Below are positions 6,906 through 13,696 of a DNA stretch of 38,668 nucleotides, piece after piece. Source of the stretch: Chitinophaga pinensis (GTDB lineage: Bacteria; Bacteroidota; Bacteroidia; Chitinophagales; UBA10324). The notes below the pieces were generated by a model, which worked only from the letters and a program-made list of their open reading frames with translations, did no database searches and was not told where the DNA came from. Location: NCBI GenBank assembly GCA_945892775.1, contig CAMDDP010000027.1, positions 1 through 38,668 of the forward strand. Reading direction: 5' to 3'. The first letter of the stretch is position 1. Each line of letters opens with the position of its first letter. The position numbers and the translations under genes were made by a program.

Positions 6906-9221
6906 TCAGAAGTTGAAAGAATATTGCAATGTGAAATTCCTTGGCGCATCAGGTTTGCCTATTCGAATTGAATAATATGAATTCAATAAATTATTGCTGA
7001 GTAAAGCAATTTTTCCAAAAGTGGTTTGATACGAAAATCGTAAATCAAAAACCCAATCGCCATTTAAATGTGTGTTACGGTAGTGGTTTATTCCCGGAAT
7101 AAAAATATTGAAGTAAAAATCAATATTATCTATTCTGCTGTAATGCCGACCGGTTCCGCCGATTGAAAAATTCTTCCATTCAAAATCAGAATCAAATTTT
7201 AACAGATGTTGAAATCGGTAATTAAGAATTTTTAATTTTGAAAGGGAGTCAATGGTTTCTTTTGTTGTGTAGTTTGGGTTAATGTTTGTTTTTTCTTTTA
7301 TTTCCATGAGTAGACTATCAATTAAAATTGCTTTATTAATATCAATAGGATGAGAATATGTATATCCACAATCAAAAACCCATTTTACTTTATTGATGGA
7401 GGTTTTGCCACCTATTTCTATTTCAAAGCCTAAAATGCGCGCCTGATTTATATTTATTGATTTAAAGCCAAGACCAAATAATGGATCTATTGTTTCCCCC
7501 CACTGGCCAAATGTAAATTCCATCATATTTTTATATTTCATCATATAAAAGGCACCATCTACATAAGCTTTTATTTTCTTTTTTTCAATTTGTTTGCGCG
7601 CACCAATCTCGGCGCTCCAACCGCTTTCTGGTAAAAGGGTTGGATTGGGATAAATATAAATATCGCCAAGGCTATATGTAACAAATCGTTCAGCAGGACT
7701 AGGAAATCGAAATCCTTGTCCAAATGAAGCGCGTAGAAAAAGTTTTTTAGGCATTGTATATTGAATTCCCAATCTACCAACAGGTTTTGATTGATCTGTA
7801 ATAGTATCAAGGCGAAACAATTCATATCTAGCCCCACCTTCTACCCTTAAATTTCCCCACTTTTTTTCTAGTTGAAAAAAAGCGGCACCAAAATTTCCAA
7901 TGTGTAAACCACCAAGACCATCATCTTTAAAAAAATAAATATTACCAGATGTGCCACCACTTAACATCCAAGATGAAAAATGTTTTTGATAAAAATAATC
8001 CCCACTAAAAAGATTTGTGACGGGCTGCCAAAGTCCCCCATAAATTTGGTTGGTGTGATAGTAGCGCAGATGAATACTGTTTTTCGCACCACCTTTAGTG
8101 AAGATGTTGAGGTAGGGGTCTATCGTTGTAAAAAGTTCTTTCAATTCAACTAATGTAGAAGTTCCGTTTAAGGGGTGATAGGCGCCAATCGAGTCATCGC
8201 TCCAAAAGAAAAACTGGGAGGTATGTTGAAATAATCCTGTTGCATTAATACCGAATTGAACCCGATCGTTTAATCGATAGCGATATTTTAAATGGGTTCT
8301 AATTCTTTTATCAAATTCTCCTTGTAGCCAACTTTGTGATTGGTGGCCATAAGCGTCAAAAACAAAATCGCTCCGACCAATTTTCCTTTTATGAAGAAAA
8401 TATCCACCTGCTGAAAAAGGATTTTTATCGCCGGCTATAATTCTATTCGCCGGAATACTTCCATCATACCTAGTCGTGAATAGGCTTAGTTTTGTTTCCG
8501 GTGACAAGGTTGGAAAGGCGGTGTGAACATTTACTATTCCATTTAATGCGGCCGAACCATACTGTACAGAAGAAGCGCCCTTTACAATTTCAATCTGTTC
8601 AATATTTTCCATTGGAATAAAACTCCATTTTACATCATTTCTATCAGCTGTAAGTAATGGCTGATCATCTAATACAATCATTACCCGACTCCCCGCCCCA
8701 AAAGCATAACCGCTTCCCCCACGAATTCCTGCTTGCCCATCAATTACAGTAATTCCAGGAACTTGGTCCAACGCCTCAGCTGCTGATTGTAGGTTTTTAT
8801 TTTGTAATTCTTCAGAACGAATAATATTCATGCTTACAGTCTGTTCGCTAAGCGGTCTGCTGTAACGATTGGCTCCCACAACAATTTCATTAAGGGTGTT
8901 TTCCTTTTGCTTCAGCGCAACAATTAAGCCGATTGGATTGTCTGATTCGGCCAAGATTGAAATTGTGGTATCAACCCACCCGATATAAGAAAAAGTTATT
9001 TGGTGTGTTCCCTCCAATAATAATAGTGACCAAACACCATTCTCATTAGTATAAGTTCCAATATTTTTTTCGGCAATCACTGTTACCCCAACCAACCCCT
9101 CTTTTTTTTCATTGTCCATAACCCTCCCTGAAATAAGTATGCCTTGGGCTAAAACTATATCACTAAAAAAATACTGAAGAGTAATGACAAATAAAAAAGA
9201 AAATAATAGCTTGAGTTTCAA
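6906..9221 (-). CDS. TonB-dependent receptor with carboxypeptidase-regulatory-like N-domain
   Basis: An outer-membrane active transporter of about 771 aa. After a signal peptide (KLKLLFSFLFVITLQ, cleaved near VLAQ) comes a CarboxypepD_reg-like beta-sandwich (ISGRVMDNEKKEGLVGV to about residue 110), then the plug domain (LNEIVVGANRYSRP; VPGITVIDGQAGIRGGSGYAFG; IEIVKGASSVQYGSAALNG), then a 22-strand-type barrel ending in the terminal aromatic residues YSFNF. No ATG is available at the N-terminus. The longest ORF would start with TTG at 9245, but that TTG lies inside the probable -7 promoter box, so I prefer the TTG at 9221, which gives a compact signal peptide. No SusD partner follows, so the ligand is more likely a siderophore, cobalamin or metal than a glycan. 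The ligand cannot be read from sequence. Confidence 0.9.
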   Translation of the reverse strand: MKLKLLFSFLFVITLQYFFSDIVLAQGILISGRVMDNEKKEGLVGVTVIAEKNIGTYTNENGVWSLLLLEGTHQITFSYIGWVDTTISILAESDNPIGLIVALKQKENTLNEIVVGANRYSRPLSEQTVSMNIIRSEELQNKNLQSAAEALDQVPGITVIDGQAGIRGGSGYAFGAGSRVMIVLDDQPLLTADRNDVKWSFIPMENIEQIEIVKGASSVQYGSAALNGIVNVHTAFPTLSPETKLSLFTTRYDGSIPANRIIAGDKNPFSAGGYFLHKRKIGRSDFVFDAYGHQSQSWLQGEFDKRIRTHLKYRYRLNDRVQFGINATGLFQHTSQFFFWSDDSIGAYHPLNGTSTLVELKELFTTIDPYLNIFTKGGAKNSIHLRYYHTNQIYGGLWQPVTNLFSGDYFYQKHFSSWMLSGGTSGNIYFFKDDGLGGLHIGNFGAAFFQLEKKWGNLRVEGGARYELFRLDTITDQSKPVGRLGIQYTMPKKLFLRASFGQGFRFPSPAERFVTYSLGDIYIYPNPTLLPESGWSAEIGARKQIEKKKIKAYVDGAFYMMKYKNMMEFTFGQWGETIDPLFGLGFKSININQARILGFEIEIGGKTSINKVKWVFDCGYTYSHPIDINKAILIDSLLMEIKEKTNINPNYTTKETIDSLSKLKILNYRFQHLLKFDSDFEWKNFSIGGTGRHYSRIDNIDFYFNIFIPGINHYRNTHLNGDWVFDLRFSYQTTFGKIALLSNNLLNSYYSIRIGKPDAPRNFTLQYSFNF

Positions 9222-9242
9222 AGGGAATGAATTTAATGGGCA

Positions 9243-9249
9243 CAAAATA
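9243..9249 (-). promoter_or_regulatory. Candidate -7 box for the TonB-dependent receptor
   Basis: TATTTTG on the minus strand, followed by TGCCC, resembles the TTATTTTGCACCC of the GNAT promoter. It overlaps the TTG that the longest ORF would use as start, which argues for the downstream TTG at 9221. Confidence 0.4.
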
Positions 9250-9373
9250 TTCTTTCATTATCTTTTCATTTTAAAAATTATTAACGCTCGTTTTATTGTT
9301 CCTTAAACAAGGGGATTAAACAACTTAATTTAATTCTTTAATAAAGGTCGTTTAATCTTATTGTTGTTTCTGT

Positions 9374-9381
9374 TATTTTTG
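9374..9381 (+). promoter_or_regulatory. -7 box of the GGGP synthase gene
   Basis: TATTTTTG matches TAnnTTTG exactly and lies 20 nt before the ATG at 9401. A TTTA at 9351-9354 could be a weak -33 element. Confidence 0.5.
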
Positions 9382-9400
9382 TCGTGATACGAAAATCCAA

Positions 9401-10153
9401 ATGGAGCAAACTGTTTATTATTCTTTTTTTGAAGCTAGAAAAAATAGCCGCAAAAAATTTGCGGTGTTGATTGACCCAGATAAGGTCAGCAGCGATTCTA
9501 TTCTCAACACCGTGGAACTGGCGCTGAAAGCAGAAGTGGATTATTTATTTTTAGGGGGAAGCTTGTTAGTGAATGATACGCTTGATGTTTGTTTAGACAT
9601 TATAAAAAGCAGTTGCGATATACCTGTTATATTATTTCCAGGAAGCGCCATGCAGGTGAATATAAAGGCCGATGCCGTTTTTTTACTCTCACTCATCTCC
9701 GGTAGAAATCCAGAATTACTGATTGGGCAACACGTTATTGCCGCCCCAATGTTAAAGCAAAGTGGACTCGAAATTATTTCAACAGGGTATATGCTCGTGA
9801 ATGGAGGGGTGCCAACAACAGTCTCATACATTAGTAACACCACCCCAATTCCTGCTGATAAAAATGACATTGCAGTTTGTACCGCGCTTGCAGGAGAAAT
9901 GCTCGGCTTAAAAGTGTTATACATGGATGCAGGTAGCGGCGCACAGCAGCCCATTCGCAGCAGTATGATAAAAGCGGTTCGCGAAAATGTAAAAATTCCG
10001 ATTATTGTTGGTGGCGGAATTACCACTCCTGAAAAAGCGATGGAAAGTTGCCGTGCCGGTGCTGATATTATTGTAGTTGGAAATGCTATTGAGAAAGACA
10101 CTTCTCTGATTATGCAAATGGCAAATGCCATTCATGCACAAGCGATGATATGA
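9401..10153 (+). CDS. Geranylgeranylglyceryl/heptaprenylglyceryl phosphate synthase
   Basis: A TIM-barrel prenyltransferase of 250 aa that joins a polyprenyl diphosphate to sn-glycerol-1-phosphate by an ether bond. Family marks are LIDPDK (residues 24-29), the FLGGS loop, ILFPGSAMQ, the STGYMLVNGG segment, YMDAGSGA and a phosphate-binding end VGGGITTPEKA ... ADIIVVGNAIE. The bacterial homologues in Bacteroidota belong to the group II enzymes, several of which make the archaeal-type GGGP. The lipid product here is unknown: no second archaeal-type lipid gene is visible. A possible operon with rsgA begins 91 bp downstream. The assignment to the family is firm; chain length and role are not. Confidence 0.9.
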   Translation: MEQTVYYSFFEARKNSRKKFAVLIDPDKVSSDSILNTVELALKAEVDYLFLGGSLLVNDTLDVCLDIIKSSCDIPVILFPGSAMQVNIKADAVFLLSLISGRNPELLIGQHVIAAPMLKQSGLEIISTGYMLVNGGVPTTVSYISNTTPIPADKNDIAVCTALAGEMLGLKVLYMDAGSGAQQPIRSSMIKAVRENVKIPIIVGGGITTPEKAMESCRAGADIIVVGNAIEKDTSLIMQMANAIHAQAMI

Positions 10154-10244
10154 TTTTAAGGGGTCAGTTTCAAGGTTCAAGGGTTAATTCCAAGTATTCC
10201 GAAATTTTTCACTTTCCACATTTCACTTTTTATATCTCTATTGT

Positions 10245-11183
10245 ATGAAGGGGCGTGTTATAAAATCAACTGGAAGCTGGTACGATGTATTGAATGATGC
10301 AGGTATAACATTTCAATGTCGGCTAAAAGGGAAATTGCGATTGGAAAATCGGCGCACCACAAATCCAGTAGTGATTGGCGATTGGGTGATGGTGGAACCA
10401 GAGAAAGACAATAGTGCCGCCGTTATCAGCGAAGTGCTGAAGCGCAACAATTACATCATTCGTCAGTCGGCGCGCAATCGGACTGCGGAACACATTCTCG
10501 CTGCAAATATTGACCAGGCATTTATTATTGCCACCATAAAACAACCTGCAACCACCACTGGATTTATTGACCGCTTTTTATTGACTGCCGAAGCATATCA
10601 TATTCCTTCTACTATTCTGCTCAATAAAATGGATTTGTATAATGAAGACGATTTGAAGCAGGTTGAGTTTCTGAAAAAGATTTACTGTAAGGCTGGTTAT
10701 CTGATTGAATTAATTTCTGCAAAAACAGACGAGCATTTGAATGGTGTGCGCCAGATGATGAAGGATAAAGTGAATTTAGTAGCAGGGCATAGCGGAGTTG
10801 GTAAAAGCACTTTCATTAATAAAATGATACCGGGAATGAATTTGAAAGTAGGGGATGTATCAGATTATCACAGCAAGGGAATGCACACTACCACTTTCGC
10901 CGAGATGTTTCATTTGCCCGAAGGCGGATTTATCATTGACACCCCTGGAATAAAAGAATTCGGTATTCTGGATTTGGCACCAGAAGAACTCGCACATTAT
11001 TTTCCTGAAATGAGAAACCGAATGCATGAATGTAAATTTAATAACTGCCTACACATCAATGAGCCGAAGTGTGCCATTCGCGATGCGGTGGAGAATGGCG
11101 AAATTTCAAAAAGCCGTTACGGAAGTTATCTCTCGATAGTGGAAGATGTTCGCAACACCGAAAAAATTTACGACAAGGAATGA
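10245..11183 (+). CDS. rsgA: Ribosome small subunit-dependent GTPase A
   Basis: RsgA is a circularly permuted GTPase that checks late maturation of the 30S subunit. In the 312-aa product an N-terminal OB fold (residues 1-65) is followed by permuted G motifs: G4 NKMD at 127-130, then the P-loop GHSGVGKST at 181-189, then DTPG in switch II (IIDTPGIKEFG). The C-terminal zinc knuckle is visible as C-x5-C-x-H-x6-C (HECKFNNCLHINEPKCAI). It overlaps the downstream dtd gene by 4 nt (ATGA), so the two translation-quality genes are coupled. Confidence 0.96.
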   Translation: MKGRVIKSTGSWYDVLNDAGITFQCRLKGKLRLENRRTTNPVVIGDWVMVEPEKDNSAAVISEVLKRNNYIIRQSARNRTAEHILAANIDQAFIIATIKQPATTTGFIDRFLLTAEAYHIPSTILLNKMDLYNEDDLKQVEFLKKIYCKAGYLIELISAKTDEHLNGVRQMMKDKVNLVAGHSGVGKSTFINKMIPGMNLKVGDVSDYHSKGMHTTTFAEMFHLPEGGFIIDTPGIKEFGILDLAPEELAHYFPEMRNRMHECKFNNCLHINEPKCAIRDAVENGEISKSRYGSYLSIVEDVRNTEKIYDKE

Positions 11184-11632
11184 GGGTGATAATTCAGCGT
11201 GTTAGTCATGCAAGTATAACAGTTGATGAAATTGTTATAGGAAAAATTGTAAATGGATTATTGGTTTTATTAGGGATAGAAGATGCAGATACGCAAGAAG
11301 ATGTTGAATGGCTCAGCAATAAAATGTGCAACCTTAGAATTTTCAATGATGAAAGCGGAGCGATGAATCTATCGGTGAAGGAAGCAAATGGAAACATTTT
11401 ATTGGTTAGCCAGTTCACATTGCATGCTTCAACTAAAAAAGGGAATCGTCCTTCGTATATCAAAGCAGCGAAACCTGATTTCGCAATTCCGATGTATGAA
11501 AAAATGATAGCGCAATTGCAAAATGATTTAGGTAAGAAAATAGAAACTGGAAAATTCGGTGCGGATATGAAAGTGGAATTATTGAATAATGGTCCCGTGA
11601 CTATTTGTATTGATTCAAAGAACAGAGAATAA
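11180..11632 (+). CDS. dtd: D-aminoacyl-tRNA deacylase
   Basis: Dtd hydrolyses D-amino acids (and glycine mischarged on tRNA-Ala) from tRNA. The product is 150 aa, the normal length, if translation starts at the ATG overlapping the rsgA stop; it then begins MRVIIQRVSHASITVD as in the family. An upstream in-frame start would add 37 residues encoded inside rsgA and is unlikely. The two active-site motifs are present: SQFTLHA and the Gly-cis-Pro motif NGPVT near the C-terminus. It forms a two-gene unit with rsgA. Confidence 0.96.
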   Translation: MRVIIQRVSHASITVDEIVIGKIVNGLLVLLGIEDADTQEDVEWLSNKMCNLRIFNDESGAMNLSVKEANGNILLVSQFTLHASTKKGNRPSYIKAAKPDFAIPMYEKMIAQLQNDLGKKIETGKFGADMKVELLNNGPVTICIDSKNRE

Positions 11633-11758
11633 GTATATCCTTCAATTATTATTAATAAAAAACTTAATAAAGAAAGATTTTTGTCGCTGATTTTTACAGT
11701 ATTGGCAGAAAGCCGCTTAAAATATTTGTGGGCACTATTCTGCCTCCCTCAATTTTTC

Positions 11759-11766
11759 TATATTTA
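11759..11766 (+). promoter_or_regulatory. Candidate -7 box of dnaN
   Basis: TATATTTA followed by CACC differs from TAnnTTTG only in the last base. It would give a leader of about 50-80 nt. A weak inverted repeat (GGCAGAA at 11704-11710, TTCTGCC at 11738-11744) lies just upstream and may mark the end of the rsgA-dtd transcript. Confidence 0.4.
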
Positions 11767-11851
11767 CACCGATAAGAATTTTTTTCATTCCAATAATTAA
11801 AAGTCATACTGCAAAATCAGCATGAGCAAGACCAAACAAACCGACAACAAA

Positions 11852-12970
11852 ATGAAATTTATTGTTTCTACCGGAGCGCTTTTAAGACAGCTTTCACTCA
11901 TAGATGGTGTTATTAGCACCAATACTGTGTTGCCTATTCTTGAAGATTTTCTTTTTGAAATAAAAAAAGGCACACTCACTATTTTTAGTACAGATCTTGA
12001 AACCTCAATGAGCACAACACTCGAGGTGGAAGCGCGTGAAGATGGAAAGATTGCTATTCCAGCGCGCATGCTTATGAATATTTTAAAATCCTTACCAGAA
12101 CAGCCGCTGATTTTCAGTATTGATGAACAGAGTTTTGCAATAGAAATAACTTCTGATAATGGTAAGTATAAGCTTACTGGCGAAAATGGTGAAGACTATC
12201 CGCGCATACCAATTGCAGAAGACATTAAGGATATTAAAATCAGTTCAATAGTTTTAAAAAACGCTATTAACAAATGTTTGTTTGCTGTTGGTGCTGACGA
12301 ATTGCGACCAGCAATGACCGGAGTGAATTTCGAACTAACCCCTGAGGGAATCACTTTTGTAAGTACTGATGCACACAAACTGGTTCGGTTTAAAAGATTT
12401 GATGTACGCAGTGTAACTACCACTTCATTTATTGTTCCGCGCAAAGCGCTTCAACTGGTGAATGGTGCGCTGCCTTCTGAAGACACTCAGGTAAGTCTTT
12501 CGTATAATAATAGCAATGCGTTTTTCAGTTTTGGAACCGTTAATCTTATTTGTCGCTTGATTGATGCGCGCTTCCCCGATTATAACGCAGTTATACCAAC
12601 AGATAACCCCAATAAATTAATTATTGCAACAAGCGAAATTTTAAATACGCTTCGTCGATTAATTATTTTTTCTAACAAAACCACCCACCAAGTAACCTTT
12701 GAATTAAAAGGAAGCGAGCTCACTATTACTGCACGCGATTTAGATTTCAGCAATGAGGCGACCGAAAAATTGCTTTGTAATTATAATGGAGAGGATATTG
12801 AAATATCTTTCAACGGCCGATTCCTTAGTGAAATATTGAGTGCATTAAACACAGAAGAAGTTAAATTCGAATTCAGCACCCCAACAAGGGCCTCGTTAAT
12901 TTCTCCAACAACAATTGATGATAAAGAAGACACGCTAATGCTGGTTATGCCAATTATGGTAAATAATTAA
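11852..12970 (+). CDS. dnaN: DNA polymerase III beta subunit (sliding clamp)
   Basis: DnaN is the ring-shaped processivity clamp of the replicative polymerase. From this ATG the protein is 372 aa and begins MKFIVSTGALLRQL, aligning with the canonical DnaN N-terminus; another ATG at 11822 would add ten hydrophilic residues. Three repeated clamp domains are recognisable, with DLETSMSTTL in domain 1, FVSTDAHKLVRF in domain 2 and the terminal LMLVMPIMVNN, which ends in the M-P-M/I region that forms the hydrophobic partner-binding pocket. Neither dnaA nor recF is adjacent, so this is not the classical dnaA-dnaN-recF arrangement. Confidence 0.96.
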   Translation: MKFIVSTGALLRQLSLIDGVISTNTVLPILEDFLFEIKKGTLTIFSTDLETSMSTTLEVEAREDGKIAIPARMLMNILKSLPEQPLIFSIDEQSFAIEITSDNGKYKLTGENGEDYPRIPIAEDIKDIKISSIVLKNAINKCLFAVGADELRPAMTGVNFELTPEGITFVSTDAHKLVRFKRFDVRSVTTTSFIVPRKALQLVNGALPSEDTQVSLSYNNSNAFFSFGTVNLICRLIDARFPDYNAVIPTDNPNKLIIATSEILNTLRRLIIFSNKTTHQVTFELKGSELTITARDLDFSNEATEKLLCNYNGEDIEISFNGRFLSEILSALNTEEVKFEFSTPTRASLISPTTIDDKEDTLMLVMPIMVNN

Positions 12971-12993
12971 TTCAATTTTAAAAACAACCAATA

Positions 12994-13158
12994 ATGTTTA
13001 GGCTTTATATACCATTAGCACTTTTGGGGGTATTTATAGTTTGGTTTTTATACAGACTATTCATAAAAAAAGACTTAAAACAGAATTTAAACAATCTATA
13101 TGTTGGACTAACATTTATAGGTCTTTGGAGTTTAATTTATTTCTTAATATTAAAATAA
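12994..13158 (+). CDS. Small two-segment membrane protein, 54 aa
   Basis: The ATG lies 23 nt after the dnaN stop, in the same direction. The 54-aa product starts MFRLYIPLALLGVFIVWFLYR (first membrane helix, about residues 4-20), then has a basic/polar connector KKDLKQNLNN and a second hydrophobic segment VGLTFIGLWSLIYFLIL. Positively charged residues between the helices suggest that both ends face outward. It could be co-transcribed with dnaN. Small proteins of this shape recur in Bacteroidota without known function; I cannot name this one. Confidence 0.6.
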   Translation: MFRLYIPLALLGVFIVWFLYRLFIKKDLKQNLNNLYVGLTFIGLWSLIYFLILK

Positions 13159-13194
13159 TAGGGCGCTTCTATTTTAATAATTTGAAAAAGGCAC

Positions 13195-13635
13195 TTATAA
13201 TGCCCCAGAATTTTCCGATTGCGCCTCTTCTTGTTTTAATTCTTCTTCAGACTTTATCAAACTGTTTACTTTCAATAAATGAAACCAACGAACCATCTTT
13301 TTTATATCACTGTTATGAACGCGAACTTTGTCGTGAGTTGGAATCACCATTGTAAAATATTTTCGCAACTCATCATTGGAAGCCTTTGCATTTGGTAGAG
13401 GTGTTTCGCTTTCTTGTTTTAAAAAATCAGCGAACACATACTTCAATTCACGATTTTCGTCGTTGTCTAAATAAACAGTGATATTCTCCAATGAAGAAAT
13501 GTTGTGTACCCTTGCAGAGATGAACTGTGTTTTTCCATCTTCAAGATTGGTGACAATTACCCCATTAGACTTGGATGAAAGCACTCTAAAAAGTCCCGAC
13601 ATTCCTGTGATTGCAACTATTTCGTTAAGCTTCAT
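13195..13635 (-). CDS. DUF5606 family protein
   Basis: A 146-aa soluble protein beginning MKLNEIVAITGMSGLFRVLSS, the characteristic start of the DUF5606 family found in Bacteroidota. The first half reads as a small beta-barrel-like (SH3-like) domain of alternating strands (GVIVTNLEDGKTQFISARVH). The second half is helical, with YFTMVIPTHDKVRVHNSDIKKMVRWFHLL, and ends in an acidic, low-complexity tail rich in Glu and Gln. Function is unknown. It converges on the dnaN-small-membrane-protein unit with a 36-bp gap and is divergent from the TMTC-like gene. Confidence 0.85.
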   Translation of the reverse strand: MKLNEIVAITGMSGLFRVLSSKSNGVIVTNLEDGKTQFISARVHNISSLENITVYLDNDENRELKYVFADFLKQESETPLPNAKASNDELRKYFTMVIPTHDKVRVHNSDIKKMVRWFHLLKVNSLIKSEEELKQEEAQSENSGAL

Positions 13636-13654
13636 GAAAATAAATTTTGGATTG

Positions 13655-13674
13655 CGAAAATAGAAATATTTTTA
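13655..13674. promoter_or_regulatory. Divergent, nearly overlapping -7 boxes
   Basis: Minus strand: TATTTTCG at 13662-13655 (one mismatch to TAnnTTTG) for the DUF5606 gene. Plus strand: TATTTTTA at 13667-13674 (one mismatch) for the TMTC-like gene. The two genes start only 61 bp apart, so the promoters must share space. Confidence 0.35.
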
Positions 13675-13696
13675 TGCGCCGTACAAAACAGTTTAA

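Noticed and set aside
9541-10131. 196-codon open frame on the minus strand inside the GGGP synthase gene
   Set aside because: It is antisense to a full-length, clearly conserved enzyme and its translation has the Ser/Ile/Pro-rich composition of a shadow frame; no promoter or homology pattern.
11069-11179. N-terminal extension of dtd by 37 codons into rsgA
   Set aside because: Those codons are read in the rsgA frame, and the family N-terminus begins exactly at the ATG at 11180.
13041-13355. 104-codon plus-strand frame spanning the small membrane protein and the 3' end of the DUF5606 gene
   Set aside because: It overlaps two better-supported genes in other frames and its translation looks random.
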